The translations under genes were made by a program, and so were the position numbers. From Microplitis mediator (lineage: Eukaryota; Arthropoda; Insecta; Hymenoptera; Braconidae), in contig NC_079975.1 in the NCBI RefSeq assembly GCF_029852145.1, positions 3,844,001 to 3,908,000 on the forward strand: a stretch of DNA of 64,000 bases. The letters run 5' to 3'. Position 1 is the first letter of the stretch, and every line of letters starts with the position of its first letter. The notes below the pieces were generated by a model. The model was not told the origin of the DNA. It did not search any database and worked only from the letters and a program-made list of their open reading frames with translations. This document shows, piece by piece, positions 11,144 through 22,796 of this stretch.

Positions 11144-12171
11144 AAACTGAATCAGCAAAAAAACTACAATAAAATTATAAATGAATCATTTATCATTTTT
11201 AAATCAGTTGTTACCTGATGAAAAATATCAAAGTTATAATAAATATAATTATAATACTGTTCCTAAATATTTAATTTGATAAGTGATCAAAAATTTATGC
11301 ATTCTGTAATTTGAACAAAATATTAGTAATATTTTTTTTTCTGTTGTGTAAATCTAAAAACACTTCTACTCACACCCTCATACTTTGATCGGAATTAATT
11401 TACTCGTTGTGTACGATAGTGAGTATTCAAATTTAAAAAACTAACAAGTAAAATTAAATAACTAGATTATAATATTGAAAATTAATTAAAATAATGATAT
11501 TCCAATGTTCGATAAAAAAAAAATTGATGAGGGTTATAATCCGACGATAATAAGTAAAGTCTTATCGTATTACCGGTATTAGGAATAAGTGTAAGATTTA
11601 TTATTGTAGTTCAGTTAAAGATATGAGGTCTAGCAGTAGTGGTGGTGGCGGTAGTGGTGATGGTAAAGTATAAGGTATGTAAGGTCTTGTATAAGTAGGG
11701 CAGTATAGTATGGAAGTGGCAGAGGACTCATAGGATGGCTTATTCCAAAAGGTTATCACGGTTGACCCTGTGGAACTTAAACAAAGTTGCCTACTACGAG
11801 AGCAGTAGATAGAGATGGAGATGGAGATGCTTGGAAATACGGCTTATTGAATCTCAAGTATAATATCCGGAGACACTAGATCCCCTTCAAAGATATCGAG
11901 TTACATAATAATAGTCAGTTTAGTCGATAGTTTTATATTTATTAAAAAGTATTTAAATTATTACCAACATCTTTATTTTATCATCAAATGTAACTCAATT
12001 AATTACTTTTATCTGATCTTGTAATCGAATTTTACAATTCGCTTACAATTCTATTAGAAAATTTTAAAGTCGGTTGACCCTTTCCTTCCTATCCAATTTT
12101 ACATAGTGGAACCTAAACATGCAAACCTCCTCAATAAGACAATTTATAGATAAATTGAGAAAAATATAGAT
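11144..12171. other. Non-coding stretch with a GGT/AGT-rich patch
   Basis: AT-rich except for 11620-11880, where AGT, GGT and GAG triplets recur. A short ATG-led Ser/Gly frame at 11623 ends after 15 codons. CGGTTGACCCT recurs at about 11759 and 12072. No gene assigned. Confidence 0.4.
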
Positions 12172-12243
12172 AGCCCGAATTGGGAATCGAACCCAGACCA
12201 TGTCGGTATCGCGCCGAGTGCTCTACCAGTTGAGCTATCCGGC
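12172..12243 (-). tRNA. Degenerate tRNA-like sequence (tRNA pseudogene or SINE head)
   Basis: A 72-nt cloverleaf on the minus strand. It has an intact A box (TAGCTCAACTGG), B box (GGTTCGATTCC), D stem (GCTC/GAGC) and T stem. The acceptor stem has two mismatches (G-G, T-T), the anticodon stem has one, and the loop CGCGATA lacks U33. The position-34 triplet CGA would mean Ser, but a serine tRNA should have a long variable arm, which is absent. I infer a tRNA-derived relic, not a functional tRNA. Its 5' base coincides with the end of the neighbouring TIR element. Confidence 0.5.
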
Positions 12244-13202
12244 ACGGAAAAAAAGAGTTTCGTTTTCATAACAAAAGACGGGATAATGAAAAATTTTGTT
12301 ATACTGACAAACATGATTAGCTTCCCGAGTCGAAATATTAGACGTAAGTTGAACGTTCTTAACGTTTTAAACGTAAATTGAACGATTTTTTTGTATTTTG
12401 GTTCATAAAAAATTGGTAATTTCATGAGTTATGATTATTGGTTAATGATAACGTCAATTAATTCATTTAAATATTTGTAATCACAACTTTCATCACCTTG
12501 ATATCATAATATATGAACAGATACACATATATGTAGTGTTAAAGATAGAAGTATGGAACTAAAAAAAATTTTTTTTCAAAATACGAATTCTTTATTTAAG
12601 ATCCAGAAAAGGGGACGACAAAATTTTAGGGAACTGACGTGATTATAATCCAGGAGTAGCAAATCGATGAAAAAAATTTATTGGTATGCTTGTGTTTTCT
12701 TATTGGAAGTATAAATAGGTTTTAGTTTTATTATAAATATGTTTTCAATTTATGATATTCCAATCTACGTTCAAAACGTTAAAAACGTTCAATTTACGTC
12801 TAATATTTCTACTCGGGTTAGGTAACAAATCAATTTGTTATAATAACAAATGAAATTGTGTCGTAATTAAGAAGCCTATTCGTTATGAGAACAAATGATA
12901 TTCATGATATCAAAATTATTGTATTTCAAAGCAAGCATTTGTTACTCTAAGTAATCTTAGCTTGTGGGGACAAACATTTTTTCAGTGCTACAAATTCATT
13001 TTGTTATTTTAACAAATCACTTTTTTTACTGCAACACAACAGTTTCGCTGCAGTTACAAACCATTGCTAGGCGCAACAACCGATTTTCTAGCGTTACAAA
13101 AACATTATAGTCATAACTAATGCTTCGTTATCCGTATATTAAGGCAGGAATTCGTAACTGTAAGTTATCTTGTCTTGCGGTTACAAAAAATTTTTTTCCG
13201 TG
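12243..13202. mobile_element. TIR element (CACGGAAAAAAA ends) carrying a nested CGT-rich element
   Basis: The left end CACGGAAAAAAAGAG is mirrored at the right (AATTTTTTTCCGTG). Motifs built on TAACAAAT and GTTACAAA recur between 12830 and 13200. The left end lies on the first base of the tRNA-like sequence. Flanking duplication is not clear (GG on both sides). Confidence 0.5.
12324..12817. mobile_element. CGT-rich long-TIR element, copy 1, nested
   Basis: The left arm CCCGAGTCGAAATATTAGAC, followed by GTAA.TTGAACGTT and AACGTTTTAAACGTAA, is mirrored by the right arm ending CTAATATTTCTACTCGGG. Arms are about 60 bases, dense in ACGT/CGTAA. A related, larger element lies at 51358-52635. Confidence 0.7.
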
Positions 13203-15773
13203 GGTACTATACTATATTCCGTTCAATTTGATCTATAACCCTGTGGGCCAACATCCATCCGAAAATGGTCAGCACAGCTTCCTAAGACCTCAAAACGTCA
13301 AGATCTGCTGAAAATTCGATTTTCGAAAATTATACCGAAACCAATGACTTATTTTTTTTCAACTTTTCAATTTTCATAGCGCGAATGTTCAAAATTTTTT
13401 TTCCCCATAGTCTTAAAAAATTTTACAAGGAACCTGTGACTTCGATCTTCGATCCTTTTATTTGAAGACCAGTTTATTGGATTAATATTTTGAACTAGCT
13501 CGGTATCGATAATATTTTTGCAGTCAATGCTAAATAATTTCAGAAAAGCCCAACAGCTTTGTCGTTACAATTAACTTAATTGCAGTATTTAATCAGCTAT
13601 TATTAAATTATTGATTACTTTTGTCTATGCACGTCATGTATGCATGAGTGTGTGGGTATCAAGATTGTTATCAAGCGGCGGAAATTTACGTGATGAAGGC
13701 AAGACTGAATCTGGTTGAATATATATCGAGGGTGCAATCGAGGCTGTCCTCAGGCGACGTTTGATCGACTTCCAGGTGTTTGGCATCGAGATACAATCAC
13801 CCTCACACTATATCTTTGTATATATAGTATATATACATATAGTGGCGTATATGTATCACTGTGTATTTATCATTGTCTCTGGTGATCTCTTTATATGTAG
13901 AGCGCATGTTCACAAGCATTTCTATTATACTCGCGTCATCTAGTCTATACTGGCTTTGCGACTATAATTATTATGTATATTCTATTGTTTATATGTTAGT
14001 TGCTTTTGTACTCAGTAAATAGATGTTAAACAGACGTTTCACTATTGTAATGTATCAATTTAATCATTATTATATTTGTCTATGTTTTATTTATTGCCGT
14101 TGCTTTGATATTTGAAATCAGTGTGAGAAAATTTTAACGTCAAAAAAAATTACACATGACATTTCATTTTATTAAAATTTAAGAATTGATACCACTGGGA
14201 AAATGGTCATGTAGAAATTAAAAAGCAATTAATTTTAAGCTCGGAAAGTAGGGGGGGGGGGTGAAAGCTCTATTGGGGTGAAAGATTCCCAAAATTTTTT
14301 TTAAATTGTAAGAAGGGGCAACAAGGTCATGAGCGATGTAGGCCATCAGAATTAAAAAAAAATTGTAATCTGAAATAAACTAGAAAAATTTTAATTTATC
14401 TTACAAAAATTTTTTATCTGACTCCCAGCTGTATAATAGCGTTATGGAAGCGTTAAGTAACACGTAATGAGTAATGAGAATAATAAAAAGCGCATGTTAA
14501 ATAAAGTGTACAAACATAAATATAAATAAAAGCATATCAGGGTAAAAAACATGACACGTTAGTTGTTGAGGGTTGACTAGGTCAAAAGAAGTAATAGTTA
14601 AGTGCGAAACAGAAAGAGAGAGAGAGAGAGAGAAAGGTAAAAAATAAAAATAAGAGCATGAGTGATAAAGGGAGGCGGCGGGTGGCAGCCAAGGGGCGAG
14701 TGGAGAGAAAGTTAAAAGTGAGTCAGAAACAGCTCGTGAACTCGCGTTTGTTTCTCGCCGGAACAAAGGAATCTCGGATGACAAATGCCAAGCATACACG
14801 CGGTCAACCGGATCCACAAGCGAGGAACAAACTATACACTGCTGACTACAGACTGCAGTTCTAGCTAAAGCTGTACAAAGAACTACCTCTTTTATTTATG
14901 AAAAATAATAACTACCATCCCTCTCTTCATATTCTCTTTTTCCCTTTTCTCTCCTCCCGTCTTCCTTTTCTCCATCCCTGTACCCACGTATCTTCATCAA
15001 TTTAATCATTTCCGCTTTGTCTCTCCGTGACTATTTTTATTTTTATTTTTATTTTTAATCTTTCGTTTTAATTACATTCAATTATTTTTTATTTTTATTT
15101 ATGTCTGATAAATTTACTGCGGATCTATCTGCAGTAGATGTGACCGGAAATGGATATAGAGACAAAGATGGTAATAGATAGAGACAATGGGGTAAAAGGG
15201 GTGTAATGATTGATGTTAATAGTGATTCAAGTACATGGTGGACATGGATATGGACATGGAATCCAATAATTGTAAACACATGTAAAGGCACGTGTGGACA
15301 TCGCGGAACCGCGAATTGATAAAATCGAATTTATGAATTTGCTTGTATATTTTTTTTAATTAAAAGAATATTTTTCTAATTGAATGAGACTTTTTTTAAT
15401 TGAAAAAAAATATGTATTTTTTTAACGAGATAAAATTTTTCGAGTGCGCATTGAGGAGGTTCTTTTTGATGTTATTCATTATTTAATGAATGTATTTTTT
15501 ATTACGTTATAATACAGCGCGCTTTGATTATTTAAAGTGATTTTAAAAATTCATATAGAGTGAATGCATTTTAAAGGCTGCAGTATGATTAGCTTAATTG
15601 ATTAATTTTTAAAAATTTTTTAGTTTATTTTTTTTTATATTTATGTGCTTATTAACGGTTCAATTAAACATGAATGTAATATTGTTATTTGACTGGTTAA
15701 TAAACATGAGTTGATATTTAATAATATCCTACAAGAACTCAGTCAGCAGAAAAAAACAAGTTTGAGGTGACTA
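13203..15773. other. Non-coding stretch with simple repeats
   Basis: Holds a G-run at about 14251-14260, an AG dinucleotide run at 14615-14632 and TTTTTA repeats at about 15032-15057. Small frames overlap these repeats. No gene, RNA or TIR pair recognised. Confidence 0.4.
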
Positions 15774-16321
15774 GAAAAAAATATGACAATCTATTTTGCG
15801 AATATCACTATGCCAGTATGGGCGTGAACGCCATACTGTATGGTATCGAAGATTTTTATAGGTTATAAAATTGTATGCATAGATGATTCAACCATTGCGG
15901 GAATAGTAACATTGGCAATAGTTGTCGCGGATACCGCAATGTCAGTTTGGCCGTCAGGCCCATACTGCGTTGCCGTATCCACATTGCTTCTGGCAGATAA
16001 ACCTAGTCTAACGACATCTATATAGTTTTGACGGTACTACGATAGTATTCATTGATTGACACGCCAGAAATTATGGCGGGAAAAACTAGTAGCATTGTGC
16101 CCTCGGCATTGTAGTATGGGTCTCAGGGTCATACTGTTTCGCCGTGCCTGCTATGCATACGTGTGAGCAATACAATAGATCCAGTACTATACAGTATAGT
16201 AAATAACGCCATACTTCTGGGACTTGTTACAATACTGTCTTGGAATATTTCACATACTATTTTAGTATCTGTCTTGAGACCATATCGGCATGGTGTTGAA
16301 CGCCATGCATTTCTTACCGTG
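15774..16321 (+). mobile_element. CACGGTAA-family element, copy 1 (lacks nested MITE)
   Basis: About 510 bp of this segment are a close inverted copy of 43871-44383, sharing CCAGTATGGGCGTGAACGCC and CGCCATGCATTTCTTACCGT. The right end ACCGTG is followed by TA; the left end is degenerate but preceded by TA. It preserves the uninterrupted GGCATAGTGATAT (reverse strand) where copy 2 is interrupted. Confidence 0.75.
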
Positions 16322-16532
16322 TAAATACAGAAGACTAAGCTCATTCTCGATTTATTAGCACGGCTTTTATTTTAAAAATAATCTCCATTAAACGAATAGT
16401 AAATAATGGGCATGCTCAATAAAAGTTAGTCATTAATAAGTTAAATAAAAGTTTAACATCTAGCCTGTCACTAAATATTATTTAATAAGATATTTTGGGC
16501 CTGACGTTTCGGGCATCAGCGCTACAGATCTA

Positions 16533-16638
16533 CTCTCTAGACATGAATAAGTGGAATAAGTGAATATTCACTAATTCTGAGTGCAAACCGAACCACTTTT
16601 TTAAATTCACTTATTTTCACTAATTCATGTTTAGAGAG
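16533..16638. mobile_element. CTCTCTAAACATGAAT palindromic MITE, copy 2
   Basis: A 106-bp palindrome, CTCTCTAGACATGAATAAG to ATTCATGTTTAGAGAG, flanked by TA (16531-16532, 16639-16640). The interior shares AAGTGAATATTCACTAATTC with copy 1 at 2305. Confidence 0.8.
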
Positions 16639-17814
16639 TAGGGCCCTTTTTGGAAATTACTACACACAATATTACTATTTCTTGTTAGTGTTTGCGTATT
16701 CTAGCAGGAAAAACTCCAATAAATTTCGGAGGAGAAAATTATTTTTTGAGCGGACAAAACTCGGAGTTTCGTCCTCTTAACACTCTGTGTGACCATTTCC
16801 ATCCACAGTAGTCTATTACTTTGCTCCTTTTGAGAATTAGCACACATAATACTAGAGATCAACTGTCCTGAGGCCTTGTCCAGACTTTACTGGTCTAAAA
16901 GTTTTTTAAAAATAAAAATAACTGTAATGTTAATATCCGTAATCGTCATTAATTAGTATTTTTAATGCAATTTCATCGTCACTCTGCACACAATATTTTG
17001 ATTAAACTCCAGCAATAATACAAATTGAGATTTCCCTGAGTTTAGAAAATTTTCTGCAATGAATTTCGTAATAATCGATAAAGCACTCAAGCGATTATTG
17101 TGAACACAGTAGTTTGAAAACCATTAAACTTTTATTGAAATCTTCAGACGGACATCCCAGCGATCTCGAGTGTCTCATAAGCGATAACGGATACTAAAAA
17201 GTTATAAAAGATACAATCCGGCTAAAGCTGGGACCAAAAGTTTTCGCAGTGTCAGTATTTAAATTTAAAATGAAAATTCAAATTATTAAATTTAATCTCG
17301 AGAATTTTTTACCATTTAATTTTTTTAGGCTAAATTTATAGGAGGATAAATGCATGTATACGTTTAGTAAATAAATATATTTATATACATGAGTGTAAAG
17401 TTAAATTTGCCTTTGTGACACCTTGGGAAAATAGAGGCAGCAATTTTACGCCATTCGTTTCACGAAGTGGTTGGGATTAAACCGCAAGTGGGCTTTATAT
17501 TCTCGCTAATTCAGTTAATATTGCGTCGTTATCATACCCATGGGGTAACAGAAACTTACTTTCGCGCATCCACACGCGCCATGTGCAATAAACCCCATAT
17601 TCTACACGTTCTAACTTTCATATATATCTATATCTGTAGCTATATATATTTGTATGCCAACATATTAATATTATTAACACGCATACATACATATATAAAT
17701 TTATATATATAAACTAAGTAGAAACACAGTTAGATACCTCAAAAAAATTATTTAAAAATTTTATTCTATTCAAAAAATCTTTCGGATTTAGTTACTGATA
17801 TTTTGCAATTTTGA
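16639..17814. other. AT-rich non-coding stretch
   Basis: Includes low-complexity TATATA sequence around 17620-17710. No gene or element recognised. Confidence 0.45.
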
Positions 17815-18185
17815 AGGGGTGGAGGGGACAAAGTGGGCCCCTGGGGGCAAAGTAAGCCCCTTAAAAATTTCTTACATAATGAGGGCTAAAATAGACCACC
17901 AAAACTGTTCATTAAATATAATTTATTAAGAAAGTTAAAGATAAAAAAATTACGTTTTAAAGTTATATCGCAGCAGACTAAAAAAATAACTGTTATATTA
18001 TTAAAATACAATCGTTTTATAGTTATTTGCAAATATCACACGTGTAAAGAATAAAAAATATCAAATCCGAAATTTTTCGGAGGGCCCAATTTGCCCCTGG
18101 GTCTAAAAAGAAGTAAACGCATAAGAAAAATTAATGATATTATAATTATTTTCCTGAAGGGGCCCACTCTGCCCCCCCTCTCCCC
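17815..18185. mobile_element. GGGG...CCCC-type MITE (member J)
   Basis: Starts AGGGGTGGAGGGGACAAAG and ends CCCCCCCTCTCCCC followed by TA. Units resembling GGGGCAAANTRGGCCCC recur at both ends, with an inverted one at about 18078-18098. It shares this architecture with the elements at 19873, 20175, 22029, 41356 and 51765. Confidence 0.6.
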
Positions 18186-18208
18186 TATGATGAATCTTTA
18201 ATGCTAAA

Positions 18209-18539
18209 AGACAAATATCGGTAGTGACTATTGATGATTACATTGATTATGATGATCATTACAGTCACTTTTGGATGTACCTGAAGATCGGAACGTTTTT
18301 CACGCAACGAAAATGAAAATAATTCATGAAATTTGTGTCTAAAGGCGACTTAAGAGGTAGTTGGGACCGGTCTGTCATTTTCGGGTGACGTGTGAAGATT
18401 TTCGAAATCTAGATCCAGTAGATTTTATACTTTTCATTTCTTTTTTCTTATTTTCGTTCCGCGAAAAACGTTCCGATCTTCAGGTGCATAATTTTGGCAG
18501 TTACTGACTAAAAATCTACTGTCGTTACTGATTTTGTCT
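18209..18539. mobile_element. TIR element with CCTGAAGATCGGAACG arms
   Basis: CCTGAAGATCGGAACGTTTT at 18280-18299 is mirrored by AAAACGTTCCGATCTTCAGG at 18465-18484. Weaker mirror similarity extends outward to AGACAAA/TTTGTCT. The outer boundaries are approximate. Confidence 0.6.
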
Positions 18540-18654
18540 GGCTTATTAACCGCTTTCGTAAATAATCAGCCAATTTTTGACTAGTTATCACAACTGACAC
18601 ATCATTAGCCATATCGAGTTTTAATCAGTAGTCGACATCAACCACCAATTCCGA

Positions 18655-18815
18655 CTATCGTAAAATTAATCAGTGAAAAGTACTCCAATCAGTGAATATT
18701 CACTTCACAAATAATCCCGAGTATGCCTCTGATTCAATCAGCGATATACTTGAAACTGTATCTCAGTAAGTATTCATTGATTTGCAGTACTCTTCACTGA
18801 TACATTTTCAGAGAG
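18655..18815. mobile_element. Relative of the CTCTCT palindromic MITE family, copy 3
   Basis: The right arm (AGTACTCTTCACTGATACAT then TTTCAGAGAG) mirrors the left arm (ATCAGTGAAAAGTACTCC). The terminus CTCTCTGAAAATGTATCAG resembles CTCTCTAAACATGAATTAG of the copies at 2305 and 16533. The left end is degenerate. Confidence 0.55.
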
Positions 18816-19872
18816 TTTCCTCTGATCATTTTTTCCCGTGAAAATTGTCATTATTTTTAGTAAAAAAATTAATTTTTTTTATTTTCTTCAATCTTTAAGA
18901 TGTCCCGTTATACCCCGAGTACTTTATATAGCTCAGAAAATCGCAATAATCGCAATATAAATAAAAAAATTCTTGATAAAAATAAAATTTATTTTTCTTT
19001 GGTAACTTTTTGAGGTCTTGTGGTCTCCAGGTACTTCGTATCGCTCGAAAACTTGAAGTCTTCGTAAATTTTACAAAAACTTTACGATAAAAAAAAAATT
19101 TCTTTTAATTTTATTACATCCCATCTTGCCCCAGTCTCTTTATAGCTTACAAATTGTACTTCAGCGCTTGGTATAATTAATTTAAACTCTTGGCTATTGA
19201 AAATTTATAAATCATAAAAAAAAAAAAAAAAACGGTCTCTCAGTCGCCTTAAAAATTAAAATTTCCTTCTCTACAACAGGGTATTCAGTTAATAGTTAAG
19301 CAATTATATATTAATAGAAAAAGTTTTTCGCCTAATGCCTTAAATGCCGAGGCATGAAAAACTTGAAGACACTTGAGATTTATTTATTTTAGAATAAATA
19401 TGTTGAGAGTGGTTGGAAAAAATTTGAATAAATAAATAAATACAATTTACTATTTATTCACTTTAACGGTTGTATGAATGAAGTGCTGGGGTATAGAATT
19501 CAGAGAAAAGGTGGAATAAAAAATAATAAAATAAGAAAAAAATAATTCACGATTACAGCAGATGTTAGAGTACCTTTCAAGCCACAGTCAAGTGAAGGAA
19601 CTCCGCCCCGAGGATTTGCGGTACTTTCTCCGTTTAATTTTAAAAAAGTTATTTTAACTTTCCTCATTATTATTAATTTATTATAATTACAATCGTTATG
19701 GTTAATAAAAATTTTATTATTCCTTATAAGACTTTTACTTAATATCCAAGGAATTAAATTTTATTATTTATTTATTAATTAGTAAATAAATAAATTTCAC
19801 GGTTACTTTAATTGTCATTTAGTCAAGTAATTTTTACATTAAATAAATTATTATATATTTATATTTTGATTA
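18816..19872. other. AT-rich stretch with diverged short repeats
   Basis: Phrases around TACTT.RTATAGCTC and long A/T runs recur at irregular spacing of about 110 bases (about 18915, 19030, 19135), suggesting an old degenerate tandem array. No gene. Confidence 0.35.
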
Positions 19873-21218
19873 GGGGAAGGAGGGGGTGGGGCAAAACGGG
19901 CCCCTTAAGAAAAAAATTTTCAAATCCTTAGTTTTTTTACTTTTTTTTACTCCCTTGTCAAGTACTTGACCTTAATTTGTTCTGTCCATTAAAAATAAAA
20001 ATTAAAGAATGTGTGGCAAAATGGGCCCCTCAAAAAATTTTTATAATTTGAGTTTTTCAGCTTGTTTCACTTTTTTTCCTTCTGCTAAGTTGTTGGTGTT
20101 GATTTGCTGTGTCTATCAAAATTAAAAAATCCTGAAAAGTTGGGTAAAACGGGCCCCCAACAAAACTCAATGTAGGGGAGGGTGGGGCAGAGCGGCCCCT
20201 CTAAGTCAATTATTATTTTTTGTAGCTTTCAACCATAAGATCACTTTACTTTTGTCCTATTTCGAACAAATTTATGGACATTTTGCCAAAATTCTGAAAA
20301 AAATTTTTTTTTTTTTGTGGGGCAGAGCGGCCCCCCTTCAAAAAGTAATAAAAAAAATTTTTTTTTTCGTTTTTTTTTTTTTTTAAATTGTTTTCATCAT
20401 TAAGAATGTATTTCTTTCTCTTGACAACTATTTTTGGTTTTATATTACTCGAAAAAAATTTTTTAAAGCGTAAAAAATCGTTCACTCTCGATTACCTTAA
20501 TTACTAATTGTTATTTAATAAAAAAAAAAATCAATTCTATAATTTTACTTTATTTCAAAAATTTATCAACTAAAAAAAAAAATTTAATTTTTATGAATTT
20601 TTAGTGACCAAATTTGCCTCTTACATCGAGAAACGGCCGAAAAATATGAAAAAATAATTTTTTCGGAAGTTTCGGCTGGTCCATTTTGCCCCAGGTGTTA
20701 TGTGAGGGGCTAGAAATGTGGAATTATAATAATTTTTTTTTAATTTGACGATAAAAATATGAAAAAATCACTTTTTCAAAATTTTGGGCTTGTCCATTTT
20801 GCCCCAAATGTCATGCGTAGGGGTAAAAATGCGCAAACATATCGGATTTATAGTAATTAGTCGAAAAAAAAAAATTTTTTTTTTGGTCAAAATTTCAGGT
20901 GGGCCGCTCTGCCCCACCCTCCCCTATGTTTCTCGCTTGTTTTATGTTTCGAAACTTTTTGCTATGTATTTAGCATTCAAAAGAGTTGATAGTGAAGATT
21001 TGGACCTTAAAATAACTTTTTTGTTGAATTACTATCCGAAAAAATTGAATTTTAGTTAGTAATGCTGTTGAACTCGTGACCTAGTTTGCCCCTTATCATA
21101 ATTCTTTAATCATTTCTGTTTAAAAAATTTTAGGAACCCGTTTGGCTAAAAAATATTCGTAGGTTTTCAAAGTCTAGGCACCCCATTTACCCCCCCCCCC
21201 CCCCCTCCCCCCTTCCCC
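19873..21218. mobile_element. GGGG...CCCC-type element (member H) hosting nested G1
   Basis: TA-flanked. It starts GGGGAAGGAGGGGGTGGGGC and ends in a C-rich tail including 16 consecutive C (21190-21205), then CTTCCCC and TA. GGGGCAAAACGGGCCCC-like units recur at about 19898, 20013 and 20144. It is interrupted by the G1 element. Confidence 0.6.
20175..20924 (+). mobile_element. GGGGAGGGTGGGGCAGAGCGG MITE, copy G1 (750 bp), nested
   Basis: Termini GGGGAGGGTGGGGCAGAG and CTCTGCCCCACCCTCCCC are near-perfect inverted repeats, with TA on both sides. Internal units TCCATTTTGCCCCA occur twice and GGGGCAGAGCGGCCCCCC once. Similar frames read out of all copies reflect shared MITE sequence, not a protein. 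Confidence 0.85.
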
Positions 21219-21326
21219 TATATATTTATTATTTTTAAATTTACTAAGTGGTTTTAGTCGAAGTTAAGTCAGACGCGGGTTAAAATTTGATTCAATTGCG
21301 ACAGGGTAATTTTCAGTGTAACCATA

Positions 21327-21508
21327 CACTCTAAAACCAAGTGTATTATTTCAACACATATTAAGTGTGTTCTATGTTTAAGGCCATAAGCAAAACTACA
21401 TTTTTTTGTAGTCACTTACGGTGTGTTAAAAATCTATAGATTGCTTATGGCGTTTCAATGTTATTCGACAAGTGTGTTAATTTCGACTACACACTTGGTT
21501 TTAGAGTG
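21327..21508. mobile_element. CACTCTAAAACCAAGTGT MITE (182 bp)
   Basis: CACTCTAAAACCAAGTGT on the left is matched inversely by ACACTTGGTTTTAGAGTG on the right, with TA at 21325-21326 and 21509-21510. Internal AACACA/TGTGTT motifs recur. Confidence 0.85.
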
Positions 21509-22028
21509 TAATAGGACACTTGTAAAATCACTTGGTCCGTTTTCGACTTTTAATGAAATCGAATTTTTTGACAGTCGTTTTAGAAAATCAATCAGATATT
21601 TGAAATGAATATTCAAAGCGGATAAAATTAACGTGCTTTAATAAAATAGATTTTCAGATTATATATACATGCGAATATATATTCGGCTCTTCTATTCCGC
21701 GACCGTATGCCACTAATTGGAATTCCTCGAACAAAATTCTCGAATCCTATGATCGTATCACGGGCAAAGTGCAATTTCGCGTTTTCGACGTTCAAACAGA
21801 AAAAAATAATCATTCGTCTGCATACATGACATGTAAACATTTATATGTTTGTAAAAATATTTTTTATCAAACAGTTTCTCAGCATCAGTGATCATTATTT
21901 TATTTTCACATTTTATTAAAATTATCAAAAAACGGAAAAATATTCATATTAAAACTGCTTTGGTAATTTTTTTCAAAACTCTTAGGATGACATTTGATGC
22001 GTAAGTACGAGTACAGAGAAATACCATA
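21509..22028. other. Non-coding stretch
   Basis: No gene or repeat recognised between two elements. Confidence 0.4.
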
Positions 22029-22796
22029 GGGGAGGGTGGGGCAGAGCGGCCCTCATGGGGCAGAGCGGCCCCCCTGAAATTTTGACCAAAAAAAAAATTT
22101 TTTTTTTTTCGACTAATTACTATAAATCCGATATGTTTGCGCGTTTTTACCCCTACGCATGACATTTGGGGCAAAATGGACAAGCCCAAAATTTTGAAAA
22201 AGTGATTTTTTCATATTTTTATCGTCAAATTAAAAAAAAATTATTATAATTCCGAATTTCTAGCCCTACGCATAACACCTGGGGCAAAATGGACCAGCCG
22301 AAACTTCCAAAAAAATTATTTTTTCATATTTTTCGGCCGTTTCTTTATGTAAGAGGCAAATTTGGTCACTAAAAATTTATAAAAATTAAATTTTTTTTTT
22401 TAGTTGATAAATTTTTGAAATAAAGTAAAATTATAGAATTGATTTTTTTTTTTATTAAATAACAATTAGTAATTAAGTTAATCGAGAGTGAACGATTTTT
22501 TACGCTTTAAAAAATTTTTTTCGAGTAATATAAAATCAAAAATAGTTGTCAAGAGAAAGAAATACATTCTTAATGATGAAAACAATTTAAAAAAAAAAAA
22601 ACGAAAAAAAAAATTTTTTTTATCACTTTTTGAAGGGGGGCCGCTCTGCCCCACAAAAAAAAAAAAAAATTTTTCAGAATTTTGGCAAAATGTCCATAAA
22701 TTTGTTCGAAATAGAACAAAAGTAAAGTGATCTTATGGTTGAAAGCCACAAAAAATAATAATTGGCTTAGGGGGGCCGCTCTGCCCCACCCTCCCC
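22029..22796 (-). mobile_element. GGGGAGGGTGGGGCAGAGCGG MITE, copy G2 (768 bp)
   Basis: Near-identical to G1 in reverse orientation, TA-flanked (22027-22028, 22797-22798). Its terminal unit is locally duplicated (CAGAGCGGCC appears twice within about 30 bases at the left end). Confidence 0.85.

Noticed and set aside
11623..11667. ATG-led Ser/Gly frame after a TCAGTT initiator-like sequence
   Set aside because: Only 15 codons before a stop. AGT/GGT repeats explain the composition, and the TCAGTT match is too short to rely on.
12144..12425. Minus-strand frame with a phrase like SSTGRALGAIPTWSGFDSQFG
   Set aside because: It is a translation through the tRNA-like sequence and the end of a TIR element, not a protein.
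15840..16025. Frame with a matching counterpart at 44167-44352
   Set aside because: Both fall in the CACGGTAA element. No domain, and stops differ between copies.
20246..22730. Similar Lys-rich frames conserved in three copies (20246-20485, 22488-22730, 51831-52043)
   Set aside because: All lie in the GGGGAGGG MITE. Conservation is of the element's DNA; the frames are poly-A driven and shift between copies.
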